Below are positions 28,967 through 38,335 of a stretch of DNA of 64,000 nucleotides, piece by piece (the stretch's first letter is position 1; each line of letters opens with the position of its first letter). Source of the stretch: Parabacteroides johnsonii DSM 18315 (lineage in GTDB: Bacteria > Bacteroidota > Bacteroidia > Bacteroidales > Tannerellaceae); contig NZ_CP102285.1 of NCBI RefSeq assembly GCF_025151045.1, forward strand, positions 2,108,001 through 2,172,000, written 5' to 3'. The notes under the pieces are model-generated. The model made no database searches. It saw only the letters and a program-made list of their open reading frames with translations, and was not told the origin of the DNA. The position numbers were made by a program, and so were the translations under genes.

Positions 28967-30565
28967 ATGAAAAATATATTAGCAACTGCCGCTGCCGCAT
29001 TTTTATTGGTGACATCAACCGGTTGTTCTGGTTTTCTGGATGAAGAGCTAAAAAGCTCGCTGGCTCCGGACAATACATACACAAGCAGCTATGGCTTCGA
29101 AGTCGGCGTAAACGGACTGTACGGTTGGGCCCGTTCTGAGTTTAACACATGGGGAGAGGCTACCACAAGCCAGGGACAAGCTTGCCCGTACGAATCGTTC
29201 CAGGTTGCAACCGACATTGTCTATGCCGGTCATGGCGACGGTTCACTGGTTCCTTTTGAGAATTTATCCTATACCTCTTCTACCACGTTTGTCACGTCCT
29301 ATTGGAACTGGGGATATGGTCTGATTGCCTCTGCAAATGAAATCCTCGAATATTCGGAAGGTGACGTCAACTGGGACGAACCGACCGACAAAGCCTATTA
29401 TCAGGCTGTCGCCCGCTTCTTCCGTGCTTATGCTTACCGGTATCTGGTATATTTGTACGGAGATGTTCCATATGTCGACAAAATTGAAAAGAATTTCCGT
29501 ATAGACTTTACCCGTACGCCGAAAGCGGAAGTTTTAGGCAAGATGATCGAAGACTTGCAGTTTGCAATTGCAAATCTTCCGGAAGATCCCGATAAGGTCG
29601 AAGTTGGACAATTGACTAAATGGGCTGCCCAGCATATGCTTTCGGAAGTATACCTCATGGCAGGCAAGTATGCGGAAGCGGAAGCAGCTGCAAAAGCCGT
29701 AATCGATTGCGGTTACTTCAATCTGATGACTTCACGCTTCGGTGCGGAAAAAGATAAAGCCGGTGATCCTTTCTCCGATATGTTTAAAGAGTACAACCAG
29801 AACCGTACTTCCGGCAATATGGAAAGTATCTGGGTAATGCAGCTCGAATATAACACGACCGGAGGCGGCGGGGAATATGAAGACTGGACAAAACGTGCCT
29901 GGGTTCCCAAATACTATAACGAAGACGGTTTTGTGTTGGCAGACTCTTTAGGCGGACGTGGCCTGGCACAGATCGTCCCATTCAAATGGTGGATCGACAG
30001 CAACGACTTCTTCGCTTCAAGCGATATCCGTAACTCGGAATACAACATCAAGAGGAACTGGTATTACAATGATACCTCTTCTGATAAATATGGAAAGAAA
30101 GCCGAAATTACAGAGGATACATGGACCAAGTTCACCGTATTCCCGGCTGTCACGAAATTCTTTTACGGAAAAGCTGAAAACCTGAGCTACGGCGGTAACA
30201 ACAAAGACCGCATGAAGTTCCGTCTGGCCGAAACATATCTGTTATTGGCTGAAGCGCGTCTGATGCAAAACAATGCGCAAGGAGCTGCAGACGCGATCAA
30301 TGTAATCCGCAAACGTGCAAACGCACCGGAAATCGCAGCCAAAGATGCCACGATCGACTTCCTGCTGGACGAACGTATCCGTGAATTGGTCGGTGAAGAG
30401 TTGCGCCGGTTTACGCTGGTTCGTACAGGCAAGCTGGTTGAGCGCGTAAAGAAATACAACCCGCACAGCAACACAATGGACGAACACCACACTTTGTGGC
30501 CGATCCCGCAGACCATCATCGACTCTAACACAGGAGCCGAGTTCCCGCAGAATCCGGGGTATTAA
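28967..30565 (+). CDS. SusD/RagB-type glycan-binding lipoprotein
   Basis: A 532-residue surface lipoprotein with lipobox LLVTSTGCSGFLDEE and the TPR-rich SusD fold (QAVARFFRAYAYRYLVYLYGDVPYV, TKWAAQHMLSEVYLMAGKYAEAEAAAKAVID). The C-terminal part carries the typical RLAETYLLLAEARLMQNN and DFLLDERIRELVGEELRRF. It forms the lid of the SusC transporter and binds the glycan outside the cell. I chose the ATG at 28967 rather than the TTG at 28961. It lies 20 bases after susC. Confidence 0.96.
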   Translation: MKNILATAAAAFLLVTSTGCSGFLDEELKSSLAPDNTYTSSYGFEVGVNGLYGWARSEFNTWGEATTSQGQACPYESFQVATDIVYAGHGDGSLVPFENLSYTSSTTFVTSYWNWGYGLIASANEILEYSEGDVNWDEPTDKAYYQAVARFFRAYAYRYLVYLYGDVPYVDKIEKNFRIDFTRTPKAEVLGKMIEDLQFAIANLPEDPDKVEVGQLTKWAAQHMLSEVYLMAGKYAEAEAAAKAVIDCGYFNLMTSRFGAEKDKAGDPFSDMFKEYNQNRTSGNMESIWVMQLEYNTTGGGGEYEDWTKRAWVPKYYNEDGFVLADSLGGRGLAQIVPFKWWIDSNDFFASSDIRNSEYNIKRNWYYNDTSSDKYGKKAEITEDTWTKFTVFPAVTKFFYGKAENLSYGGNNKDRMKFRLAETYLLLAEARLMQNNAQGAADAINVIRKRANAPEIAAKDATIDFLLDERIRELVGEELRRFTLVRTGKLVERVKKYNPHSNTMDEHHTLWPIPQTIIDSNTGAEFPQNPGY

Positions 30566-30603
30566 GCATTGAATACCTACTGACAGACACACACTTATAT
30601 GGT

Positions 30604-30645
30604 GAAAGGGGAGTTCCAGCCAAAGGAACATCCCCTTTCTTTTTA
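30604..30645 (+). terminator. Rho-independent terminator after susD
   Basis: GAAAGGGGA (30604-30612) pairs with TCCCCTTTC (30631-30639), followed by TTTTTAA. An inner GTTCC...GGAAC stem extends it. Confidence 0.88.
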
Positions 30646-30720
30646 ATAAGAATCATTGGATTTGGTACATTTTTTAATCATTTTGAGATGATATTATTAT
30701 ATCCTGAGCCTTATCTTTCC

Positions 30721-30728
30721 TATTTTTG
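30721..30728 (+). promoter_or_regulatory. -7 promoter box for the GH105 gene
   Basis: TATTTTTG, 32 bases before the ATG, suggests that GH105 and its partner have their own promoter after the susD terminator. Confidence 0.45.
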
Positions 30729-30760
30729 GTGCAGAATTAAATAGAAACAGAACGAATATC

Positions 30761-31927
30761 ATGAAAACTACAATCAAGTACATTTGTACAGGCCTCTCAC
30801 TTTGCGCTTGTACCTGTTTAGTGAACAACCTGCCGGCACAGGCCGAAACGACAAATACCGCCGTCACTACGACAGCTGCCGGCTGGAACCGGCAAAGCGT
30901 TATGGACGTCGCCCGCCGGGTGGCAGACTGGCAGATCAAGGATTATCCCGAAAACAAATATGCCAAGAGCGAACCGCGCGGATGGATCGCCGGGGCGCTT
31001 TATATGGGGATGTTCGACTGGGCGGAACTGAGTGGAGACAATACCTATTACGACTGGCTCCGGAAAATCTTCAACCGCCAGAGCTGGCAAGTCGCTAACC
31101 GGATGTATCATGCCGACGACGTTTGTATCGCACAAACCTACATCGATTTCTATAATAAGGAAAAGAACGAGAATATGCTGAAACCGACTATCGCTCGCGC
31201 TGACTGGGTTTTGAACAACCCTTCCAACGGAAGTATGGACCTCGATTACAGCAAAGGCAGCACGATCGAACGCTGGACCTGGTGTGACGCCCTCTTCATG
31301 GCGCCCGGTGTCTACACGCGGCTCTACACACTGACCGGCAACCGCAAATACATGTATTTTGCCGATGGCGAATTTCGTGCTACTTACAATCACCTGTATG
31401 ATAAAGACGAAGATCTCTTCTATCGCGATAGCCGCTATATCGGACAGAAAGAAGCCAACGGCAAGAAGGTGTTCTGGGGACGCGGCAACGGTTGGGTAAT
31501 CGGCGGATTGGCGGAAATATTGAAGACGCTGCCGGCGGAAGATACCGAGTTCCGACCTTTCTATCTCGAACTTTATAAGGAGATGTCCGAGCGCCTCGCC
31601 GGGCTGCAAGGGAAAGACGGTTACTGGCATGCCAGCCTGCTGGACCCGGACAGCTATCCTTCGCCCGAAACAAGCGCGACCGGATTTATCGTCTACGGCC
31701 TGGCATACGGAATCAACCAGGGTTATCTGCTGGCAGACAAATACCTGCCTGTCGTAAAAAAAGGCTGGGAAGCATTGACACGCGCCGTTGAAACGGACGG
31801 AAAATTGGGTTGGGTCCAGCCGGTAGGCGCCGATCCGAAAAAGGTGACACGCGACATGACCGAGCTCTATGGTACAGGTGCATTCCTGATGGCTGCATCG
31901 GAAATTTACAAATTAGCAGACAAATGA
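30761..31927 (+). CDS. GH105 unsaturated rhamnogalacturonyl hydrolase
   Basis: A 388-residue enzyme of the GH88/GH105 alpha/alpha-barrel type. It removes the unsaturated uronic acid left on oligosaccharides by polysaccharide lyases. Family features are AGALYMGMFDWAELSGDNTYYDWL, the catalytic aspartate region MYHADDVCIAQTYIDFY (near residue 117), WTWCDALFMAPGVYTRL and WGRGNGWVIGGLAEIL. It is exported; LCACTC near residue 18 may act as a lipobox or be part of an ordinary signal peptide. Its stop codon overlaps the ATG of the next gene (ATGA), so the two are translationally coupled. Confidence 0.9.
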   Translation: MKTTIKYICTGLSLCACTCLVNNLPAQAETTNTAVTTTAAGWNRQSVMDVARRVADWQIKDYPENKYAKSEPRGWIAGALYMGMFDWAELSGDNTYYDWLRKIFNRQSWQVANRMYHADDVCIAQTYIDFYNKEKNENMLKPTIARADWVLNNPSNGSMDLDYSKGSTIERWTWCDALFMAPGVYTRLYTLTGNRKYMYFADGEFRATYNHLYDKDEDLFYRDSRYIGQKEANGKKVFWGRGNGWVIGGLAEILKTLPAEDTEFRPFYLELYKEMSERLAGLQGKDGYWHASLLDPDSYPSPETSATGFIVYGLAYGINQGYLLADKYLPVVKKGWEALTRAVETDGKLGWVQPVGADPKKVTRDMTELYGTGAFLMAASEIYKLADK

Positions 31928-34900
31928 GACATACAGTTTGTTTACTCTTCGCATTCCTCTCCCTTTCCTTATCCGGTATTTCCGCAACGAACGGACAGGA
32001 TTCATTACGCCAAATGCAGCTTAATGATCTGGGAGTGCAAATCCGATGGGTAAATCCTACCGCCATACGTGCCTATCTGGACGACACAAAAACGGCATTA
32101 GGAGAGAAAGCTCCCGCACTTTACGAAAAACTGTCCCGTCTGGAAACGCTCCTGCCCGGAGTACGGCAAGCCTTCTCCGGCAAGATTTCCGGCAATGCAG
32201 CCGACGAAGTGATTGGCCAAGCCCAAGAAATACTCGCGTTGAAGCGCGAGATCATCCTGGCCAATCCGCTGCTGGATATGGACAAGGTCATAGTGGCCCG
32301 TTACCGTTTAGGCGACAAGGCCCGTAAGGCAATGGGCCCGTCTATGGGCACTTCGACGGCCAACTACAACTCGCTATTTTCCAATCCGCGTAAAGGCTAC
32401 GATGCCGAGATCGACTTGCTCACAGGCCTACGTGGACAAATCGAAAGCGGCCGTATATACAAGCCTGAAGCCGATGTTCCCCTGTCGGACATACAACTCC
32501 ACTGGGATGCCGACCGACTCCTTTTCTCCTCGCTCGACGAAAAACGGAAATGGCAGATTTACGAAATAAAAACGGACGGAAGCGGTCTCCACCAGAAGAT
32601 CACCGTCGATGAGCCGGATTTAGAGTTTTGCGATGCCAATTATCTGCCGGACGGGAAAGTGGTGGCAACGACCAATATCGGTTACAACGGCGTTCCTTGC
32701 GTGCATGGCGACGATGTGGTAGCCAACCTTATCTCCTTTGATCCCGAGACGCGTGCTTTACGCCGCCTCACCTTCGACCAGGATGGCAACTGGTCGCCTA
32801 TCGTGATTCCGAACGGACGCATTATGTACACCCGCTGGGAATATACGGATCTGACACACTATTTCTCCCGTATCGTGATGCACATGAACCCTGATGGGAC
32901 GGAAAACAAAGCACTCTACGGCAGCGGCTCCTACTTTCCGAACAGCACGTTCGACATGAAACCGCTCTCCAAGCACAGCAGCCGCTTCATCGGCATTATC
33001 TCCGGCCATCACGGGACGGCACGTTCGGGACGGCTCGTCATCTTCGATCCTGCCAAAAGCCGGAAAGAGGAAAAAGGGATGATACAAGAACTGCCGTTCA
33101 AAGACCGTCCGATCGTCCCGATCATCAAAGACGAATTGGTGGAAGGTGTCTGGCCTCAGTTCATGAAGCCGTTCCCGCTCAGCGAAAAGTATTTTTTAGT
33201 TGCCTGCAAACCGGATAAGGATGCCCTGTGGGGAATTTACCTGGTTGACGTTTTCGATAACCTGACACTCATCACCGAGAAGGAAGGAGAAGGCCTGACT
33301 GCTCCCATCCCGCTGGTAAAACGTGAAACACCTCCTGTCATCCCTTCGAAGATCAAGCCGGATAGCAAAGAGGCTACGGTCTTTATCCAAGATATTTATG
33401 AAGGTGAAGGTACGCAGGGTGTTCCCCGAGGTACGATCAAGGCACTCCGTATCTTCGCCTATGAGTACGCCTATATCTTAGCTCCTTCCGACCATGATGC
33501 ACAGGGAATACAAAGCGGATGGGATATCAAGCGCGTGCTCGGAACGGTCCCGGTCGAGGAAGACGGTTCCGCACTGTTCACCATTCCAGCCAACACGCCG
33601 GTTTCCATCCAGCCGTTGGATAAAGACGGGGCTGCTATCCAGTGGATGCGTAGCTGGTTGACGGGTATGCCGGGCGAGATCGTCTCTTGTGTCGGTTGCC
33701 ATGAGGACCAGAACAGCATACCCATTCCTAAACGCACGATTGCTTCGGCCAAGCAGGCACGCCGGCTCGAGACACCGGAAGGAGGTGTCCGTCCGTTCAC
33801 TTTCCGTCTGGAAGTACAACCGGTACTGGACCGTAACTGCGTCTCTTGCCACAACGGGAAAAATGCCGAACCGGACTTCCGAAAGGATCAGATGGTCACT
33901 TATAAGAGAGGTATATTGACGAAAATCAACAAACAGTATGACCAGAGCTATCTGAACCTGCATCCGTACGTGTACCGTCAGGGACCGGAATCAGATATCT
34001 ACGTCCTCAAACCGGCCGAGTTCCACGCGAGCAATAGCGAACTGATCCGCATCTTGCAAGCCGGACACCACAGTGTAAAGGTTCCAGAGGAAGATATGCG
34101 GACACTCTATACCTGGATCGACCTCAATGCGCCTTACAACGGGGCTTTCACCCAAATCGACCTAAAGCCTCAATCACCGAAGAACCAGGTGGAACGTCGT
34201 ATGGAACTGGCCGAGAAATACAGCGGAGTACGGGTAGACTGGCAAAAAGAGATCGCCGACTATGCCAACTGGCTGAAAGAAAACAAAAAAGCAGACGGTA
34301 TTACCGGAGCGACGACCGGAGAGACAGTCGAAATAAAAGAACCGGCCAAACCGATCCGCCCAATCAAAGTAAAGGGATTCCCGTTCGACACGCAGACGGC
34401 GACTACCCGGCAAGCAGCCAAAGGCGAAACGACTCGCCGCCTCAGTATCACTCCGGATGTCCATATCGATTTGGTATGGATTCCCGCCGGTAGCTTTGTG
34501 ATGGGCAACAACCGGACGCCTTCCGCTTCGCCTGCATTTAAGGCAAATGTAAAGGAGGGGTTCTGGATGAGTACGACCGAAATCACGAACGAACAGTTCC
34601 GTGCACTTTTCCCGGAACACGACAGCCGATACATCGGGCAGACCTGGAAGGACCATACGACTCCCGGCTATGCGGCCAACCAACCCGAACAGCCAGTCGT
34701 GCGCGTCAGTTGGGACGAGGCGAACGCTTTCTGTCAAAAACTCGGCAAGATGTCGGGCTGCAACACTTCCCTTCCTACCGAAACACAATGGGAATGGGCG
34801 GCACGTGCAGGAAGTGCAGATGATTTCTGGTTCGGATCGACGAGCAGCGACTTCGGCTCTTTCGAGAACTTGGCAGACAGTACGACTGTCGATCTGGCGG

Positions 34901-35262
34901 TAACGGGTGTAGATCCGAAGCCGATGCGGGCAAACGATCCCATGCGCAAGTTCTGGGATTTCTTGCCGAAAGTCCTGAACGTAAACGACCATCAACTGAT
35001 CAGTGGCCCCGTCGCCTCTTACCGCCCCAATCCCTGGGGATTGTACGACATGAACGGAAACGTGGCGGAATGGACGGCCTCCGATTACATTCCTTATCCT
35101 TTAAAAGAAAAGGCAAACAAAGAGACTGCCGAAAAGAAAGTCGTACGTGGCGGCTCTTGGCGTGAACGTCCTAAATACTCCACATCTGCCGTCCGTAAAG
35201 CCTACCTGCCTTGGCAACGACCGATGAACGTCGGCTTTAGGATTATTGTCGAAGATATGTAA
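31924..35262 (+). CDS. HzsA-like/SUMF1 multidomain protein with two CxxCH motifs
   Basis: A 1,112-residue exported protein (signal MRHTVCLLFAFLSLSLSGISA). Its middle resembles the HzsA-related family with TolB-like propeller repeats (about 200-480; IQLHWDADRLLFSSLDEKRKWQIYEIKTDGSG). Then come two haem-c-type motifs, CVGCH (about 589) and CVSCH (about 639). The C-terminal third (about 845-1112) is a formylglycine-generating-enzyme-like domain (VWIPAGSFVMGNNRT, TETQWEWAARAGSADDFWFGS, NPWGLYDMNGNVAEWTASDYI). The start at 31924 is set by overlap with GH105; an in-frame extension upstream lies within that gene. Its substrate is unknown; I infer a periplasmic redox or sugar-modifying role in the PUL. 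Confidence 0.82.
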   Translation: MRHTVCLLFAFLSLSLSGISATNGQDSLRQMQLNDLGVQIRWVNPTAIRAYLDDTKTALGEKAPALYEKLSRLETLLPGVRQAFSGKISGNAADEVIGQAQEILALKREIILANPLLDMDKVIVARYRLGDKARKAMGPSMGTSTANYNSLFSNPRKGYDAEIDLLTGLRGQIESGRIYKPEADVPLSDIQLHWDADRLLFSSLDEKRKWQIYEIKTDGSGLHQKITVDEPDLEFCDANYLPDGKVVATTNIGYNGVPCVHGDDVVANLISFDPETRALRRLTFDQDGNWSPIVIPNGRIMYTRWEYTDLTHYFSRIVMHMNPDGTENKALYGSGSYFPNSTFDMKPLSKHSSRFIGIISGHHGTARSGRLVIFDPAKSRKEEKGMIQELPFKDRPIVPIIKDELVEGVWPQFMKPFPLSEKYFLVACKPDKDALWGIYLVDVFDNLTLITEKEGEGLTAPIPLVKRETPPVIPSKIKPDSKEATVFIQDIYEGEGTQGVPRGTIKALRIFAYEYAYILAPSDHDAQGIQSGWDIKRVLGTVPVEEDGSALFTIPANTPVSIQPLDKDGAAIQWMRSWLTGMPGEIVSCVGCHEDQNSIPIPKRTIASAKQARRLETPEGGVRPFTFRLEVQPVLDRNCVSCHNGKNAEPDFRKDQMVTYKRGILTKINKQYDQSYLNLHPYVYRQGPESDIYVLKPAEFHASNSELIRILQAGHHSVKVPEEDMRTLYTWIDLNAPYNGAFTQIDLKPQSPKNQVERRMELAEKYSGVRVDWQKEIADYANWLKENKKADGITGATTGETVEIKEPAKPIRPIKVKGFPFDTQTATTRQAAKGETTRRLSITPDVHIDLVWIPAGSFVMGNNRTPSASPAFKANVKEGFWMSTTEITNEQFRALFPEHDSRYIGQTWKDHTTPGYAANQPEQPVVRVSWDEANAFCQKLGKMSGCNTSLPTETQWEWAARAGSADDFWFGSTSSDFGSFENLADSTTVDLAVTGVDPKPMRANDPMRKFWDFLPKVLNVNDHQLISGPVASYRPNPWGLYDMNGNVAEWTASDYIPYPLKEKANKETAEKKVVRGGSWRERPKYSTSAVRKAYLPWQRPMNVGFRIIVEDM

Positions 35263-35278
35263 AGGCGAAAGCCCTATT

Positions 35279-35357
35279 CTCGCGCTTGACGCGGGATCGC
35301 ATGAGAACCGAACCTTATAAAGCCTGTTCTTTTGCGGCCCCGCATCAAGCGTGGGGA
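35279..35357. repeat. REP-like nested palindrome between convergent genes
   Basis: CGCGCTTGACGCGGG (35281-35295) pairs with CCCCGCATCAAGCGTG (35338-35353). An inner AGAAC...GTTCT pair lies between the arms. It lies between the convergent HzsA-like and sbcC genes and may terminate both. The GC-rich arms stand out from the surrounding spacer. Confidence 0.6.
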
Positions 35358-35374
35358 CAAGGGATTTTGGAACT

Positions 35375-38335
35375 TTACAAAACTTCAAGAAAGCTGCGTC
35401 CATTGCCGGCGCGGTTCACACAGATGCGGACGGGGATGCGCTCAGTCATTTCCTGCACATGCGAGATGACACCGATCTTGCGTCCCTGCGTCCGCAAACT
35501 TTCCAAAGCATCCATCGCCACACGAAGCGTCTCGGCATCCAAGGACCCGAAACCTTCGTCGATAAAAAGGCTTTCGACCCTCATCCGGTTGGATGAAAGA
35601 GAAGACAAACCGAGCGCAAGTGCCAGCGAAACAAGGAACGATTCGCCCCCCGAAAGGCTATGAACGGTACGCACCTCATCACACATATCCCGGTCGATCA
35701 CCTGCAAGGCAAGCGTTTCGGGAACCCGTTCCAGCCGATAACGCCTTGTCAAGCAACGCAATTGCACATTGGCATAGTTCAACAGAATATCAAGCGTATA
35801 TCCTTGCGCTATGCGACGGAACTTGGCGCCATCGGCAGAACCGGCCAATTCGTTCAGCTTCGCCCAACGTTCGCTTTCCGTACGCCGGACATTCAATTCT
35901 TCCTGTAGACCGGAAACTTTCGCCTTGTTCTCCGTCTGGGTACGAAGCCGGAAAGCAAGTTCCGTCTTTTCCTGCGTAAAGCGGAGCAGGGTTGCTTCGA
36001 GTGGCTGTCCATCAGAAGAAGCCAAGTAGCCGGCAGTCCATTTATCTAAAGCCACCTTTCTCCGGAGTAGGTCGGCAGAAGCTTCATCCAAGTCCTTTGC
36101 GATCTGGTCGGCAATGCCACGCGTCTGGTCGGCGATGCCGGATTGCTCGGTCTGGGTAGCCGACAGTTTTTTCAGACGTTCCTTCAGTTCTTCCATTCGC
36201 CGGGTGTACTCCTGCTCCACACTATCTGCGGGGCGGCCGTCGAGTAGTTTCTTTCGCTGCGCCTGTAAAGAGGAAAAAGCGATATGGTTCTTTTCGTGGA
36301 ACTGTCCGGCTTCTTCCGCTTGCTTTTCGAGAGAAGGAAGAAAAGAAGCAAGAGATTCGCATTCGGCTTTTTGGGCGCTCTCCTGCCGTTCCAACTGATG
36401 AAGTTTCTCGGTATTTTCCTGCCACTGACGGGCAAAGTCTGTCAATGTTTTACGAAAGGCTTCCGGATTCTGCAACCATGCTTTCTGCCATTCGCTATTG
36501 CCGAACAAGAGGTCGGCAGCCGAAAGGGACTGAGCCAACTGGTCGGATTGTTCTTTTATAGTGACTTCTTCCCTCTCTTGCCGGCTGGCGGCGAGTTGTT
36601 GCTTGCCGATCATCTCCTTACAGGCAGCCTCGCTATCTGCAAGTTCTTTATGGAGTTGAAGCAACTGCTGTTGCAGACGGGCAAGATGGCGAGTATGGGC
36701 GATGTAGGTTTCTTTTTTATCCGATAAAGCCTGCAATTGAAGGGTGAGGGCAGAAACAGGGGCGACGGGTGCCTGATGGGCAAAAGGATGATGTGTACTC
36801 CCGCAAACCGGACAGGGTTGCCCTTCCTGTAACCTGCCGCGCAAATCCTTTATGTTGCCGGAAGCCTCCAAGCGTGCCTGTTCGATAAGCAATTGTTCTC
36901 GTTCCTGGCGAAGTTTCTCAATCTGTTTGTCTAAAGCCGGTGCATCGACAGCTTTCAGTTCTTCTTCCAGGTTCCGATACTCCTCTTCCGCCCGTTTCAA
37001 CGCCTGCTGTTTGTTTGCATTCGCCTGTTGCAGAGCGGCAAGTTGTTTATTCAACGCCACAACCTCCTGCTGGAGCGTTTCGATCGAACGAGTGGCCGCT
37101 TCCATCCCCGAACGGGCGACCGATGCTGCATCCAAGTGCAACAACAAGGCTGAAAGCTGCTCCGCAATACGTTCCTTCTTCTTATAACGCTCGCGCCAAG
37201 CAGCCAGACGGACCATCTCCTCCGCCCCCTGCTTTTGACGGAGGACGGCAGCCTGATATTTCTTTTCGGCATCTTCCTTCCGAAGCGTAACATTCTTCAA
37301 CTGCTGCTCCGAATGTGACAAGTCGCGGATGGCCGTATCCAACTGGATATCCAGTTTACGCGCCTGCAATATCTCCTGTTGAAGAGATTTAAAACGAGCT
37401 TCGGACTGTTGCTGCTCCTCCACTCCCTTTTCGTATTCACGGCGAGCAACCAACAACAATTCCGTTGCGTGCACCAACTTGTCGGCAGCCTCTTTTTGCT
37501 GCCTCCGGCGGACAGAAATCTGCTGTTCGACAGAGCGGACAGCCTCTTGAAGAGCCTGCTGCTCCGCTTTCGCTTTCTCGATCCGCTGCGATTCTTTCTC
37601 CGCTTGGGCAAGACGAGTGCGCAAGTCGTTTTCTTCCTCATCCGTCAATAGCTCAATGCCTTGTATGCGTGATTGGATCAAGTCGAAGGCATCTTTCGCC
37701 CGCGCATTTCTTTCAAATATCTGGCGGGAAATAGCAGAATAAAGCTCGGTTCCGGTCAACTTCTCCAACAAGGAGGCTTTTTCTCCCTGCTCGGCTTTCA
37801 AGAAAGTGGAAAAATCGTTCTGCGCCAGCAATACGGAACGCGTAAACTGTTCGAAGGTCAGGCCGATCAGTTCGATGATACGGGCTTGCAGATCGGAACG
37901 CGTCCCCTGCTCTTCCTCCTCCTTGTCGAGGTTGTACAACGCCAGACGCGGATTCTGCAACCGTCCGTTTTCCTTGTCACGCGCCCGCGCCACCGACCAG
38001 CGTGTCCGGTAGCGGTGTCCGTTCAAGGCCATGAAATCCACCTCTGCAAAACCAGAAGCCGTCCCCCGCCGCAGCAAGAAACGGGGATCGCTCTGCGACA
38101 GTTGTTCATTACTGACATCCTGAAGCTTGACATTATTTTCTTTTGCTTGATCGGTACGAGGCGTACGGGCGAACAGAGCCAAGCACATCGCATCCAAAAG
38201 CGTGGACTTGCCAGCTCCCGTAGGTCCGGAAATGGCAAAGATCCCGGCCGAGAGCAACGGCTCTACTGTAAAGTCTATTTCAAAATCACCTTCCAGCGAG
38301 GCCAGGTTACGACCTCGTATCGCTAATATCTTCAT
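35375..38335 (-). CDS. sbcC: Exonuclease subunit SbcC (SMC-like ATPase)
   Basis: A 986-residue ATPase that partners SbcD to cut DNA hairpins and blocked ends. The N-terminal Walker A motif is in ISGPTGAGKSTLLDAM. Long coiled coils (about 180-480 and 520-800) flank the zinc hook CPVCG near residue 497. The C-terminal half has the signature HSLSGGESFLVSLALALGLSSL and Walker B in VESLFIDEGFGSLD. Start and stop with sbcD overlap by four bases (ATGA), showing translational coupling. Confidence 0.96.
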   Translation of the reverse strand: MKILAIRGRNLASLEGDFEIDFTVEPLLSAGIFAISGPTGAGKSTLLDAMCLALFARTPRTDQAKENNVKLQDVSNEQLSQSDPRFLLRRGTASGFAEVDFMALNGHRYRTRWSVARARDKENGRLQNPRLALYNLDKEEEEQGTRSDLQARIIELIGLTFEQFTRSVLLAQNDFSTFLKAEQGEKASLLEKLTGTELYSAISRQIFERNARAKDAFDLIQSRIQGIELLTDEEENDLRTRLAQAEKESQRIEKAKAEQQALQEAVRSVEQQISVRRRQQKEAADKLVHATELLLVARREYEKGVEEQQQSEARFKSLQQEILQARKLDIQLDTAIRDLSHSEQQLKNVTLRKEDAEKKYQAAVLRQKQGAEEMVRLAAWRERYKKKERIAEQLSALLLHLDAASVARSGMEAATRSIETLQQEVVALNKQLAALQQANANKQQALKRAEEEYRNLEEELKAVDAPALDKQIEKLRQEREQLLIEQARLEASGNIKDLRGRLQEGQPCPVCGSTHHPFAHQAPVAPVSALTLQLQALSDKKETYIAHTRHLARLQQQLLQLHKELADSEAACKEMIGKQQLAASRQEREEVTIKEQSDQLAQSLSAADLLFGNSEWQKAWLQNPEAFRKTLTDFARQWQENTEKLHQLERQESAQKAECESLASFLPSLEKQAEEAGQFHEKNHIAFSSLQAQRKKLLDGRPADSVEQEYTRRMEELKERLKKLSATQTEQSGIADQTRGIADQIAKDLDEASADLLRRKVALDKWTAGYLASSDGQPLEATLLRFTQEKTELAFRLRTQTENKAKVSGLQEELNVRRTESERWAKLNELAGSADGAKFRRIAQGYTLDILLNYANVQLRCLTRRYRLERVPETLALQVIDRDMCDEVRTVHSLSGGESFLVSLALALGLSSLSSNRMRVESLFIDEGFGSLDAETLRVAMDALESLRTQGRKIGVISHVQEMTERIPVRICVNRAGNGRSFLEVL

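Noticed and set aside
31810-31923. Longer start for the HzsA/SUMF1-like protein
   Set aside because: It lies inside the GH105 gene, lacks a signal peptide, and the ATGA overlap at 31924 gives a natural start.
34174-34995. 273-codon antisense frame in the SUMF1-like region
   Set aside because: Opposite a conserved domain; it shows no signal or domain of its own.
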